From NCBI GenBank assembly GCA_903910555.1, contig CAIVZZ010000005.1:97976-161975 (forward strand): a DNA stretch of 64,000 nucleotides, given 5' to 3'. The DNA comes from an uncultured Gemmatimonadota bacterium (GTDB lineage Bacteria; Gemmatimonadota; Gemmatimonadetes; Gemmatimonadales; Gemmatimonadaceae). The position numbers were made by a program, and so were the translations under genes. This document shows positions 38,803 through 47,584 of the stretch, one piece after another (within the stretch, counting starts at the first letter, position 1; every line of letters starts with the position of its first letter). The notes beneath the pieces are model-generated. The model saw only the letters and a list, made by a program, of their open reading frames with translations, was not told the DNA's origin and made no database searches.

Positions 38803-39546
38803 TCACGTCTGTGCCATCGCGGACTCGTCCATATCGAAGTTCGCGTCGACCTTCTGCACGTCGTCGAGTTCTTCGAGCGCTTCGATCAGCTTGAGCAGCG
38901 CCTCGGCGTTCGCGCCTTCAACCCGAACCGAACTCTTTGGAATCCAGGCGAACTCGGCCGTCGTCGCCTTGAGCCCGACCTTTGCGAGCGCCTGCGACAC
39001 CGCGTGAAGATCCGACGGCGAGGTCGTAATGACGAACGCGTCTTCTTCCTTCACAAAATCTTCGGCGCCTGCCTCGAGCGCTTTTTCCATCGACGCATCT
39101 TCGTCGAGCTTGTCCGCGGGGACGATGATCTGTCCCTTCCGATCGAACATGAACGCGACGGAGTTAGTCGCGCCGAAATTGCCGCCGAGGCGCGTGAGCT
39201 TCGCGCGAACTTCAGCAACCGTTCGCGTCGGGTTGTCTGTCAGCGCCTGGACCATGATCGCGACGCCGCCGGGCCCGTAGGCCTCGTATACGACTTCGAC
39301 GTAGTCTACACCCTCGAGCTCGCCGGTGCCCTTGAGCACGGCGCGCTCGATGTTTTCCTTGGGCATCGACTGCGCTTTTGCGTTGTCGATCGCCGTGCGC
39401 AAACGGGGATTGCCGTCCGGATCGCCGCCGCCAAACTTCGCGGCGACGGTGATCTCACGGATCAGCTTTGTGAACAAGGCGCCACGTTTTTTATCTGTGG
39501 CTGCCTTGTAGTGCTTGATTTGCTTCCATTTAGAATGGCCGGCCAT
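38803..39546 (-). CDS. yebC: YebC/PmpR-family protein
   Basis: A 247-residue protein of the YebC/TACO1 family, once annotated as transcriptional regulators and more recently linked to translation of difficult peptide stretches. It starts MAGHSKWKQIKHYKAATDKK and contains the PKENIERAVLKGTGE and YEAYGPGGVAIMVQALTDN signatures and an acidic C-terminal domain. It heads the yebC-ruvCAB-queA-tgt-yajC-def-fmt run; TATCTTTC ends 3 nt before its ATG. Confidence 0.95.
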   Translation of the reverse strand: MAGHSKWKQIKHYKAATDKKRGALFTKLIREITVAAKFGGGDPDGNPRLRTAIDNAKAQSMPKENIERAVLKGTGELEGVDYVEVVYEAYGPGGVAIMVQALTDNPTRTVAEVRAKLTRLGGNFGATNSVAFMFDRKGQIIVPADKLDEDASMEKALEAGAEDFVKEEDAFVITTSPSDLHAVSQALAKVGLKATTAEFAWIPKSSVRVEGANAEALLKLIEALEELDDVQKVDANFDMDESAMAQT

Positions 39547-39549
39547 TCC

Positions 39550-39557
39550 GAAAGATA
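39550..39557 (-). promoter_or_regulatory. TAnnTTTC element 3 nt before the yebC start
   Basis: On the minus strand TATCTTTC is followed by GGA and the yebC ATG. It is a candidate -7 promoter box for the long ruv/que/def operon; no separate Shine-Dalgarno fits in the remaining space. Confidence 0.45.
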
Positions 39558-39571
39558 ACTCCGGCTTTGAG

Positions 39572-39868
39572 CTAGTGGAGTCTGATCAGCAACGACGCCT
39601 TGAACCCCGTCAGCGCCATCGCGAGCGCGAGGCTCGATTTCCCGCTGCCGACCTCGCCGCCGATAACCACAAGGTCGCCGCGACGGACACCGCCGCCGAG
39701 CCACTTATCTACGCTCGGGAACCCGGTCGCGAACGAATCTTCCGCCGTCTCCCCGTCGGAGGCGGCGTCCACACGGCGCACGAGGCGCGCGAGCGGCGAG
39801 ATATCGGTCGGACGCAGCACGAGCGGAGGAATTCGACTATTTAGACGAAGGGGGGTTGGCGCGACCAC
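39572..39868 (-). pseudogene. Truncated RecA-fold ATPase (DnaB/RadA-like) remnant
   Basis: The 98-residue frame (GTG start directly after an in-frame TAG) reads TGFPSVDKWLGGGVRRGDLV followed by IGGEVGSGKSSLALAMAL. This is the start of a DnaB-helicase-type or RadA-type RecA core with its Walker A motif. It then ends within 11 residues, so Walker B and the rest of the core are missing. The 3' end lies 25 bp from yebC, so a deletion next to yebC is the simplest explanation. It is unlikely to be an active ATPase; a small regulatory product cannot be excluded. Confidence 0.6.
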
Positions 39869-39966
39869 CTATCATACGGATGGCACTCATGGTGCGGCAA
39901 GCTAAAGCCCCGCTAAGCGGCCAATGCCGGTTGGGTACTCCGGCGCTGTCCGGGCTTACCAGGTGC

Positions 39967-40371
39967 CTAGCCGCCGAACCGGGCCGCCAAGCGATCAAGC
40001 TCGGAACGTGCACCTTTGGTCAGTGCGGGCGCCGTGACGTCGGTCACCTTCTCGAGCGCGGCGACGATCGTCCGGTCGTCGTTTCCGGCGCTTGCGTCGA
40101 CCAGTTTGCCGATCGCCGCACGCACCGGGGCGGGCAGTGCGACCGAACTCAGCCAAGTTCGGGCGGCTTCGGCCCGCGCCGCGCGGAGCGGCGGGGCGAG
40201 CGGCGAGGGCGGTGCGGCGCCCGCGGCGAGCCGCACGGCAATAAGCGTCGCCAGCGCCGTCTCGCGCGGCCCACCCAGCGCGGCGCGCGCGGCGAGCGTG
40301 GTGAGCGACCGAAATGCGAATGTCGGGACGGCAAGCGTGTATGGCGGGGGGCCTAGCATCGCGCAGAACAT
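39967..40371 (-). CDS. Hypothetical alanine-rich protein
   Basis: A 134-residue frame divergent from the PorX-like gene, rich in Ala, Leu and Arg and predicted mostly helical (AIGKLVDASAGNDDRTIVAALEKV near the C-terminus, shown here in part as LEKVTDVTAPALTKGA). I recognise no family, signal peptide or metal motif. A second in-frame ATG lies at 40359. Codon composition resembles its neighbours and it fills the only space here, so it is probably real. The 98-bp gap downstream holds nothing recognisable. Confidence 0.5.
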   Translation of the reverse strand: MFCAMLGPPPYTLAVPTFAFRSLTTLAARAALGGPRETALATLIAVRLAAGAAPPSPLAPPLRAARAEAARTWLSSVALPAPVRAAIGKLVDASAGNDDRTIVAALEKVTDVTAPALTKGARSELDRLAARFGG

Positions 40372-40396
40372 ACCGACAAAACGTTAGATTCGCAGG

Positions 40397-41962
40397 ATGC
40401 CCCCCGCACCAAAGACCGTTCTCTGGGTCGACGATGAAGCCGAGCTTCTGGAGTCGCACCGGCTGTTCCTGACGGAGAAGGGGTTCGAGGTGTCGATGGC
40501 GAGCAACGCCGCCGACGCGCTCGAGTTGCTGCGCCGCCGCGCGTTCGACCTCATGCTGCTCGACGAGCAAATGCCGGGGATGCGCGGCGTGGCCTTGGTG
40601 CGAGAGGCCCGTGAACTTCTGCCGCAGCTGCCCGTCGTGATGGTTACCAAGAGCGAGGAAGACGAGACGCTCCGCGACGCGCTGGGCGCGGACGTCACCG
40701 AATATCTCGTGAAGCCGGTGAATCCGCGGCAGGTGCTGAGCGTGGTGCTGCGCATTCTCGAAGGCCCGAAAATCCGCCAGCAGGCGATCGCGCGATCGTT
40801 CGTCGAGCGCTTCAGGCAGCTCGAGCAGGTTCGCTCGCGCGATCTCGACTGGCGCGGGTGGATCGAGCGTTACGGTGAACTCGTCCAATGGGACATCGAT
40901 CTCGCGGCGGCCGGCGAGATGGGGCTGTACGGTTCGCTGCGAAGCCTGTACCCCGAAATGCATCGCGATTTCGCCGCATATCTGAAAGTCGTCTATCCGC
41001 GCTGGGTGAACGACCAGATCGACGGCGAGCGGCCGGCGCTTTCGGTCGATGTCGTCGACGAATTTCTGCTTCCCGTGCTCGACGGAGAAAAACGCGCGCT
41101 CTACATCGTCGTCGATTGCATGCGCCTCGATCAATGGCGCGTGATCGAGCCGCTTCTGACTCCGTTGTTTGAAATAGACACGACCTACTACTTCTCGCTG
41201 CTGCCGACGGCCACACCGTACTCGCGCAACGCGCTGTTCAGCGGGCTGTTTCCCGGTGAGATCGCCGCGCGCTTTCCCGACTGGTGGGGAGAGAAGGAAG
41301 ACGAAACGCTCAACGCGCACGAGCGCGAACTGCTCGAGGCGCATCTCAAGGAGCTCCGCGGCAACACGCCGGTGCGCTATCACAAGATTTCGTCGGCGTA
41401 CGATTCAGACGAGCTCGAGCGCCACCTCGCGAACGCGATCGCGCCCGAGGGTGTGACGGCGTTCGTATTCAACTTCGTCGACCTCCTCACGCACGGACGC
41501 AGCGATTCGGCGATTCTCTACGAAGTCGCGCGCGATGAAATCGCGCTGCGGCAGCTCACGCTGCAGTGGTTCAAGCGGTCGGCGCTGCTCTCTGTATTGA
41601 AAGAAGCGCACCGCAAAAAAATTCCGGTGATCCTCACGAGCGATCACGGATCGATTCACTGCAACTCGCCGGCGACCGTTCTCGCAAAGCGCGACGCGAC
41701 GCCGAACCTTCGTTTCAAGTTCGGTGAAGATCTGCGCGCCGAGAATCCCGAGCAGGCATTGCTCTTTACCAACGAGGACGACCTGCGTCTCCCGCGCCGC
41801 GGGCTCGGCGCGAACACACTCCTCGCGGCCGGTGATTCGTTCTTCGTGTACCCGACGAAACTCCGCGAGTACCAGCAGCGTTATAGAGGGTCGTTCCTGC
41901 ATGGAGGCGTTACGCCCGAGGAAGTGATTCTGCCGCTGTCGCTGCTGACGCCGAGAAAGTAG
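40397..41962 (+). CDS. porX: PorX-like response regulator with PglZ/alkaline-phosphatase domain
   Basis: A receiver domain (1-120, phospho-acceptor D56 in LLDEQMPG) is joined by a helical linker to a PglZ-type alkaline-phosphatase-superfamily domain (about 215-520). Putative zinc and catalytic residues are D240 (VVDCMRLD), the T271/T273 segment (PTATPYSRN), D362 and H366 (VDLLTH), D416/H417 (SDHGSIH) and H502 (LHGG). Length is 521. This matches PorX, which in Bacteroidota controls the type IX secretion system and hydrolyses cyclic or linear oligonucleotides. The MsbA-like exporter gene starts 3 bp downstream. No PorY-type kinase is adjacent. Confidence 0.88.
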   Translation: MPPAPKTVLWVDDEAELLESHRLFLTEKGFEVSMASNAADALELLRRRAFDLMLLDEQMPGMRGVALVREARELLPQLPVVMVTKSEEDETLRDALGADVTEYLVKPVNPRQVLSVVLRILEGPKIRQQAIARSFVERFRQLEQVRSRDLDWRGWIERYGELVQWDIDLAAAGEMGLYGSLRSLYPEMHRDFAAYLKVVYPRWVNDQIDGERPALSVDVVDEFLLPVLDGEKRALYIVVDCMRLDQWRVIEPLLTPLFEIDTTYYFSLLPTATPYSRNALFSGLFPGEIAARFPDWWGEKEDETLNAHERELLEAHLKELRGNTPVRYHKISSAYDSDELERHLANAIAPEGVTAFVFNFVDLLTHGRSDSAILYEVARDEIALRQLTLQWFKRSALLSVLKEAHRKKIPVILTSDHGSIHCNSPATVLAKRDATPNLRFKFGEDLRAENPEQALLFTNEDDLRLPRRGLGANTLLAAGDSFFVYPTKLREYQQRYRGSFLHGGVTPEEVILPLSLLTPRK

Positions 41963-41965
41963 GCG

Positions 41966-43777
41966 ATGCAACTGTATCGCCGGCTATTGGTGTTCCTGCG
42001 CCCGCACCGCGCGCGGCTCGTCGGGAACATCATCTTCAATGTGATCGGCGCCGCGCTCGACGGCGTGGCGTTCACGCTGCTGATCCCGTTTCTCAATCTG
42101 CTCTTTCTCGGCGACGACAAGCTCGGCACCGGACAGACGTGGCTCCAGGAAATGCTGCGTGCCGTGCTCGGCGGGTTGATCGTGCCGGGCGACAAGATGG
42201 CGTCGCTGCGCGCGATCAGCGTCGTGATCGTCGTGATGGTCGTGGTAAAGAACCTGTTCCTCTGGCTCGGCGGTCAGCTCGGCGCGTCGCTCCAGGAGCG
42301 GATCACGCGCGATCTGCGCGACACCGTTTTCCGCCACATGCAGCGGCTGCAGCTCGGCTGGTTCTCGCGTACGAAGGCCGGCCAGATCATGGCCCGCATT
42401 CTCACGGACACCGAGCAGGCAAAGGCGATTCTCGCAGAAGTCGCGACGCGGACGATCCAGAACGTCTCGCAGGTGATCGTGACGATCGTCATTCTCATCA
42501 CGATGTCGTGGCGGCTCGCGCTGATTTCGCTCGTGATCGTACCGATGATTTCGCTGCTGCTGCAGCCACTGCTGAAGCGATTGCGGCATGGCCACCGCAA
42601 GCTGCGCAACGAGTACGGCGAGATCACGAGCGTACTGCAGGAAGTGATCTCCGGCATTCGATTGGTGAAGAGCTTCCGCGGCGAGTATTACGAAGACGCC
42701 CGGTTCACCTCTGCGAGCGGGAATTACACACGTGGCATGGTGCGCATCACGCGCATCTCGCTCCTTTCGGGTCCAATAACTGAAGTGCTCGGCACCGTTG
42801 TCGCGGTGGTGGTTCTCGGGATCGGAGCCCAGCAGGTATTCGGCGGCGTGCTCGACCCGGGCACCCTCATGGCCTTCATGATTCTCGTGATGCGGCTGTT
42901 GCCGCCGCTCAAACAGATCACGCAGGCCCCGACAATCGCGCAGCAGTCGCTCGCGGCCGCCGAGCGCCTCTTTCAGATTCTCGACGAGCCGACGGAAGAG
43001 CAGCGCGACAAGGGAACGCGCACCGCGAGTGCACTCAGTGATAGCATCGAGTTCGATCGCGTCTCGTTCTCGTACGGCGACGAGAAGGTTCTCGACGACA
43101 TTACCTTCTCCGCACGCCGCGGCGATGTGATCGCGCTCGTCGGCGCGAGCGGCGGCGGGAAGAGTACGCTGGTCGATCTCATCCCGCGCTTCATCGAACC
43201 AACGGAGGGGAAGGTCACTCTCGATGGCGTCGACACCCGCGCCATCACGCTCGCATCGCTCCGCGCGCTCACGGGAATCGTCAGTCAGGACACAGTGCTG
43301 TTCAACGACACAGTTCGCGCAAACATCGCCTACGGGTCGGCCGATCGTTATTCGCAAGCACAGATCGAGGCCGCGGCGCGTGCCGCAAATGCGCACACGT
43401 TCATCAGCGAGCTGCCGCTCGGATACGAAACGATTCTCGGCGAGCGCGGGACGCGGCTCTCAGGCGGTCAGCGGCAGCGCATCGCGATCGCGCGTGCGCT
43501 TTTGATCGATCCGCCGATTTTGATTCTCGACGAAGCGACATCCGCGCTCGATACGGAAAGCGAGCGCCTCGTGCAGGAAGCGATCGATCGCTTGCTCGCC
43601 GGCCGCACGGTGTTCGTGATTGCGCATCGCTTCTCGACCATAACGCACGCCACGCAGATCCTCGTCCTCGACCGCGGCCGTATCATCGAGCGCGGCACGC
43701 ATGCCGAACTGCTCGCGCTCGGCGGCGCGTATTCGCGACTGCACGGATTGCAGTCGCGCGACAGCTCCGGAGCGTAG
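41966..43777 (+). CDS. MsbA-like ABC exporter (half-transporter)
   Basis: Homodimeric lipid or multidrug flippase. The 603-residue protein has six transmembrane helices (about 20-310) and an ATPase with Walker A GASGGGKS (393-400), signature LSGGQ (498-502), Walker B ILILDE (518-523) and the H-loop IAHRFSTI. It lies between porX and the glycosyltransferase/LpxL-like genes, so lipid A flipping is the likely role, but the substrate is not proven by sequence. Confidence 0.93.
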   Translation: MQLYRRLLVFLRPHRARLVGNIIFNVIGAALDGVAFTLLIPFLNLLFLGDDKLGTGQTWLQEMLRAVLGGLIVPGDKMASLRAISVVIVVMVVVKNLFLWLGGQLGASLQERITRDLRDTVFRHMQRLQLGWFSRTKAGQIMARILTDTEQAKAILAEVATRTIQNVSQVIVTIVILITMSWRLALISLVIVPMISLLLQPLLKRLRHGHRKLRNEYGEITSVLQEVISGIRLVKSFRGEYYEDARFTSASGNYTRGMVRITRISLLSGPITEVLGTVVAVVVLGIGAQQVFGGVLDPGTLMAFMILVMRLLPPLKQITQAPTIAQQSLAAAERLFQILDEPTEEQRDKGTRTASALSDSIEFDRVSFSYGDEKVLDDITFSARRGDVIALVGASGGGKSTLVDLIPRFIEPTEGKVTLDGVDTRAITLASLRALTGIVSQDTVLFNDTVRANIAYGSADRYSQAQIEAAARAANAHTFISELPLGYETILGERGTRLSGGQRQRIAIARALLIDPPILILDEATSALDTESERLVQEAIDRLLAGRTVFVIAHRFSTITHATQILVLDRGRIIERGTHAELLALGGAYSRLHGLQSRDSSGA

Positions 43778-43783
43778 CGCACG

Positions 43784-44898
43784 ATGCGCGTTTGCTTCTA
43801 CCACGCCGAAGCGGAGTGGTCGGGGCGCGCGCGGGCCTTTGCCGATGCCGCAGTCGCGCTCCGCGCGCGCGGGCCTTTGCCGATGCCGCAGTCGCGCTCC
43901 GCGCGCGCGGGTTCGAAATCACATTCGTCTGCACGCGGGGAAGCGCCGTTTCGCGGCGACTTGCCGCCGAGGGCCACAATCCGATCGCGATCCGTACGAG
44001 CGGAACGTGGCCCGGTGTCGGGTGGCGGCTTGCGCGCGCGCTGCGCCGGAATTTCGTCGAGGCGGTTTTCGTTCACTCCGAGCGCGAGCAGTTGCAAGCC
44101 GCCGCCGCCGTGCGGTTCGCGGATCGCGGCGCGATCGTGCGCCGCATGCCGCCATTTGGAAGCCTGACGCTCGGCAGCGACGCGCGCTTCGCCGCGCGGA
44201 TCGCGGCGACTGGATTTCTGTTCGCGTTCGACGCAGACCTGCGCGCCGCGCGGCCGCCGGCGCGCGCGCTTGAGCCGTTTGTTGCGCCGCCCGGAATTGC
44301 ACCGGAGGCTGTATCGGGCGGCGCGCGGTCGTCCGGCGCGCGCCGTATCGTGTGCGCGTTCAGCGAGGAAACGCGCGGCGCTGCGTCGATCGCCTTGCGC
44401 ACGCTGGCGTTGCTTGCCGAGCGGCATCCGGACTTGCAGCTCAGTTTGGTCGGTCCGGTCGACAGGCGTGAGGCGCTGAAGCTTCAGGCCGCGTCGCTCG
44501 GAATCGTCGGGCGCGTTGAGATGCCGAGGGTCGACGCGACGGCAGAGTCTGACCGCGCGACGATCGCGGGAGCTGCGTTCGCGTGGGTTTTGTCCGGCGG
44601 CGACGACGCGATGTTCACAATGCTCGATTGCTTTGCGGCCGGAGTGCCGGTGGTGGTGGAACGGAGTCCGCTGTCCGGCCGAATGATTCGCGACGGCGAA
44701 ACGGGAGTGCTTACCGGGCCCACCGAGGCCGCCGCGAGCGCCGCGGTTTTTGCGGAACTGCTGGCGGATGATGCGCAGCGCGAGCGGCTCGCGGCCGGTG
44801 CTCGTGCCGCCGCCACCGCCTGGCCTATCGCCGCGATGACAGACGGATTTGCGCACGCGATCACCGCGGCGCGCGACCGGACCACGTGGCGCGCGTAA
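43784..44898 (+). pseudogene. Glycosyltransferase (GT4-like), frameshifted by a 38-bp tandem duplication
   Basis: Translation from the ATG at 43784 gives MRVCFYHAEAEWSGRARAFA then ADAAVALRARG, the start of a GT4-type enzyme. A second copy of 38 bp (43869-43906) then shifts the frame, which ends at 44167. The proper continuation (FEITFVCTRGSAVSRRLAAE) is in the other frame and stays open to 44898, with the usual C-terminal segment FAAGVPVVVERSPLSGRMI and DGETGVLTGP. Removing one repeat copy restores one reading frame. It lies 6 bp after the exporter gene and before the LpxL-like gene, so lipopolysaccharide sugar transfer is likely. Confidence 0.85.
43831..43906 (+). repeat. Two perfect tandem copies of a 38-bp unit inside the glycosyltransferase gene
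   Basis: Copies 43831-43868 and 43869-43906 are identical, each starting GCGGGCCTTTGCCGATGCCG. They are followed by a 5-bp partial third copy. 38 is not a multiple of three, so the copy number sets the frame: one copy is in frame, two are not, and four would be again. Confidence 0.95.
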
Positions 44899-44914
44899 AG
44901 TTTGGAGTGCGCTT

Positions 44915-44957
44915 GCATCAACCCAGCATCAACCCAGCATCAACCCAGCATAAACCA
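44915..44957 (+). repeat. 11-bp tandem repeat (GCATCAACCCA), about 3.9 copies
   Basis: Three perfect copies of GCATCAACCCA and a degenerate fourth, between the glycosyltransferase gene and the LpxL-like gene. It ends 15 bp before the TAACTTTC element and could change promoter spacing if the copy number varies. Confidence 0.9.
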
Positions 44958-44972
44958 GAAATAAAACCGGTA

Positions 44973-44980
44973 TAACTTTC
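44973..44980 (+). promoter_or_regulatory. TAnnTTTC element 3 nt before the LpxL-like start
   Basis: TAACTTTC is followed by GGC and the GTG start of the acyltransferase gene. No Shine-Dalgarno is present. A candidate -7 box for a leaderless transcript. Confidence 0.45.
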
Positions 44981-44983
44981 GGC

Positions 44984-45901
44984 GTGCCTCCGACTCTCAC
45001 CCACCGGCTCGAGTACGCCGCGCTCCGCCTGTTCAGCGGCGCGCTGTCGCTGCTCGATGTACGCGAAGCGTCTCGCGGCGCCGGTGCGTTTGCCGAACTG
45101 GGCTATGCGCCGCTCGGAATTCGCCGCGGAGTGACCGAACGCCAGATCGCGGCGGCATTTCCGGATTGGAACGCAGAGAAGGTCGAGGAGGTCGCGCGCG
45201 AGTCGTACCGCAATCTCGGTCGGGTGGCGATCGAAGCCACTGTGTTGTCGCGCGGCACGGCGAAGGATGTGCTCGACGTATTCGGCCCGTCGCCGTCGTG
45301 GACTGTGGTGGAATCGGCGCTCGCACGCGGGAAGGGAGTGATTCTCGTCGCCGGGCATCTTGGCAACTGGGAGCTTTCCGGCGCGTACGTGGCCGCCAAG
45401 GGCGTCCCCGTTCATCCAATAGCCCGCGGGATGTCGAACCCGCTTTCCGATTCGTATTTCCGCCGCACGCGCGAACGGCTCGGAATGCACATCATGCACG
45501 ACCAAGAGGCGGTGCGGCGCGTGCCGCGCGCGCTCCGCGACGGGCACACGGTAGGATTTCTTTCCGATCAGGCGACGGTCGGTCTCGCGTCGACCTTCGT
45601 GCCGTTCTTTGGACGTCCGGCAAAAACTCCACGCGGCGCGGCTGTGTTTGCACTGCGCGGTGATGTGCCGATCGTGATGATTCACGCCGTGCGGCAGAAG
45701 GATGAGCGTTATGAGTTTGTCGCGGAAGAACTTTCCGTGACGCACACGGGAGATCGTGAGCGCGATGTGGATGACGTGATGCTGCGTTTCTCGCAGGCGC
45801 TCGAACTGATGGTGCGCAAATATCCCGGACAGTATTTCTGGCAGCACCGCCGATGGAAGCATCAGCCCGACGATACTCCGCCGGAGCTGCGGGAACCGTG
45901 A
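44984..45901 (+). CDS. LpxL/HtrB-like lipid A acyltransferase
   Basis: Adds a secondary acyl chain to lipid A or a related lipid at the inner membrane. The 305-residue protein belongs to the LPLAT superfamily, with the catalytic HxxxxE motif (H125 to E130, GHLGNWELSG) and later segments GFLSDQATVGLASTFVPFFG and GQYFWQHRRWK typical of LpxL. It starts with GTG. It follows the exporter and glycosyltransferase genes, supporting a lipopolysaccharide role. Confidence 0.9.
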   Translation: MPPTLTHRLEYAALRLFSGALSLLDVREASRGAGAFAELGYAPLGIRRGVTERQIAAAFPDWNAEKVEEVARESYRNLGRVAIEATVLSRGTAKDVLDVFGPSPSWTVVESALARGKGVILVAGHLGNWELSGAYVAAKGVPVHPIARGMSNPLSDSYFRRTRERLGMHIMHDQEAVRRVPRALRDGHTVGFLSDQATVGLASTFVPFFGRPAKTPRGAAVFALRGDVPIVMIHAVRQKDERYEFVAEELSVTHTGDRERDVDDVMLRFSQALELMVRKYPGQYFWQHRRWKHQPDDTPPELREP

Positions 45902-45908
45902 GGACACA

Positions 45909-47069
45909 ATGAGCTACGATGTGAAAGCACTCAGGGCGCGCGAGTTTCCCTGGGCCGAGCGCGGCGAGTCGATCTACATGGACCATGCGTCAACGGGTCC
46001 GTTGCCGGCGCGCACACGCGACGCGATCGCATCGCTCGGCGCGCGGCGTGCAGAGCCCTGGCGGCTTACGCAAGACGACTACTACCCGGTTCATGCGAAG
46101 GCGCGCGAGAGATGCGCGCAGTTGATCGGCGCGACCTCCGATACCATCGCGCTGATGACGAATACCTCGCACGGCGTGAATCTCTCCGCGCGTGCGTTCG
46201 AGTACGGGAAAGGCGATGTAATTCTCTCCACTCACGGAGAGTTTCCCGCGAACATCTATCCGTGGATGGCCGCGGCGCGCGCGCGTGGCGCCGAGTTTCG
46301 TCTGCTTCCGCTCATTGGCGACTGGCCGGATGAGGCAGCGCTGATGCGCGCGATCGAGACGGATCCGAAAGTGAAGGTGGTGTCGATTTCGTGGGTGAGT
46401 TTCTGGAGCGGGCACCGGTTTGATATCGTCGCGATCGGCGCAGCGTGCCGCGCGCGCGGAATTCTATTTTTTGTCGACGCGATCCAGGGAGTCGGGCCGC
46501 TCACGCTCGACGTCATTGCGGCAAACGTGGATATCCTCGCCTGCGGCGCACAGAAGTGGCTCGTTTCGCCGTGGGGTGTGGGGTTCACTTATGTGCGGAA
46601 GGAACTCATTCAGAAGCTCGAACCGGCGGAAGTCGGCTGGTGGGCGCAGGCGTCGAGCGGCGACTACGCGAAGTTTCTCGACTACGATCCGGCGTGGGCG
46701 GCTGATGCGAAGCGGTTCGAGGTGATCACGCTCGATTTCGTCGGGTTCAACGCGATGGCGGAGTCGATTGGACTTTTGCTCGAACTCGGACCGAAAGAAA
46801 TCGAGGCGCATGTGAAGGCGCTCGGCGACCGTGCAGTGGCGTTTGCCGATTCAGCGAAAGGGGTTGAGTTTGTGACGCCGCGCGAGCCATCGCGCAGGGC
46901 GGGGGTGCTGGCGTTTCGCACGAAGGATGTTGCGGCGTCGAGTGCGCGTCTGGCGGCGGCGAAGGTGTGCCACAGTGTTCGCACCGGCTGCATCCGCCTC
47001 GCGCCGCATTTTTACAATACGGTTCAGGAACTGGAGACGGCGCTTGAGCTGTTAGCTGACAGAACTTAG
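45909..47069 (+). CDS. Class V aminotransferase (cysteine-desulfurase-like)
   Basis: PLP enzyme of aminotransferase class V. The 386-residue protein has the N-terminal YMDHASTGPLP, D190 (FVDAIQG) for the pyridine nitrogen and PLP lysine K216 (ACGAQKWL). The cysteine loop of SufS/IscS is not apparent, so a true desulfurase is uncertain; isopenicillin-N-epimerase-like or kynureninase-like activity is possible. The gene begins 7 bp after the LpxL-like stop. Its last codons lie in the outer part of the inverted repeat that flanks the next gene. Confidence 0.88.
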   Translation: MSYDVKALRAREFPWAERGESIYMDHASTGPLPARTRDAIASLGARRAEPWRLTQDDYYPVHAKARERCAQLIGATSDTIALMTNTSHGVNLSARAFEYGKGDVILSTHGEFPANIYPWMAAARARGAEFRLLPLIGDWPDEAALMRAIETDPKVKVVSISWVSFWSGHRFDIVAIGAACRARGILFFVDAIQGVGPLTLDVIAANVDILACGAQKWLVSPWGVGFTYVRKELIQKLEPAEVGWWAQASSGDYAKFLDYDPAWAADAKRFEVITLDFVGFNAMAESIGLLLELGPKEIEAHVKALGDRAVAFADSAKGVEFVTPREPSRRAGVLAFRTKDVAASSARLAAAKVCHSVRTGCIRLAPHFYNTVQELETALELLADRT

Positions 47070-47074
47070 CCGGA

Positions 47075-47148
47075 AGCTGTAAGACCGAACGGCAGCGCTG
47101 GTAGCTCACGGCGGTAAGACACAAGCTCTTGGACAACGGCGACGTTAC
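47075..47148 (+). repeat. Left 74-bp inverted repeat of the four-helix-bundle element
   Basis: Matches the reverse complement of 47585-47658 at about 65 of 74 positions, with a perfect 22-bp core GGCAGCGCTGGTAGCTCACG (plus GC). Weaker similarity continues outward into the end of the aminotransferase gene. The inner end includes the stop codon of the four-helix-bundle gene. Confidence 0.9.
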
Positions 47149-47507
47149 GGTATCGGTTGGCGAATTCGCCGGATTAGACCTGCGAGCATCTTTCGAACCT
47201 CGATCAATTCCTGCTGGCGCAGCGCAAATTCGTTCGTGGCGATCAGGCCTGCCGTCGCGGCGAATTCGAGTTGGTACTCGACTTCGGCGGCTGAAGCACG
47301 CGCGATGTGCAGAAACTTGAGGAAATCTTTGTCGGTCGGACGCGTTGCGCCCTCTGCGATGTTGGACGGAATCGAGAGCGCCGCGCGGCGCAGCTGACCG
47401 ACGAGGCCCGAGTTTCCTTCGCGGGGAATTCTTTCGGTCAGACGCTGCACATTCAGCGCAATCGCATGCGCTTTTCTCCACACCGACAGTTGATGGTAGT
47501 TCTGCAT
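47145..47507 (-). CDS. Four-helix bundle protein (23S rRNA intervening-sequence / S23 family)
   Basis: From the ATG at 47507 it is 120 residues starting MQNYHQLSVWRKAHAIALNV, the family signature, followed by GLVGQLRRAALSIPSNIAEG, FLHIARASAAEVEYQL and a basic C-terminus. Proteins of this family were first found in intervening sequences of 23S rRNA genes, and the solved structure is a pentameric four-helix bundle. Here it lies away from any rRNA gene, between two 74-bp inverted repeats, in the space between convergent genes. An upstream in-frame start at 47537 would add ten residues not typical of the family. Function is unknown. Confidence 0.92.
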   Translation of the reverse strand: MQNYHQLSVWRKAHAIALNVQRLTERIPREGNSGLVGQLRRAALSIPSNIAEGATRPTDKDFLKFLHIARASAAEVEYQLEFAATAGLIATNEFALRQQELIEVRKMLAGLIRRIRQPIP

Positions 47508-47584
47508 CGGCAGAACGTATTCGCGCAATGCGCGCAAAGCGTCACCAAATCCTTCGCGGTCGGACCAATCCCCCGCACAATTCG

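Noticed and set aside
41984..43396. 470-codon minus-strand frame opposite the ABC exporter
   Set aside because: Antisense shadow; the Walker and signature motifs are on the plus strand.
43911..43920. GTTCGAAATC resembling a tRNA T-loop
   Set aside because: It is inside the glycosyltransferase coding region with no acceptor or anticodon stem around it; no tRNA is seen in the window.
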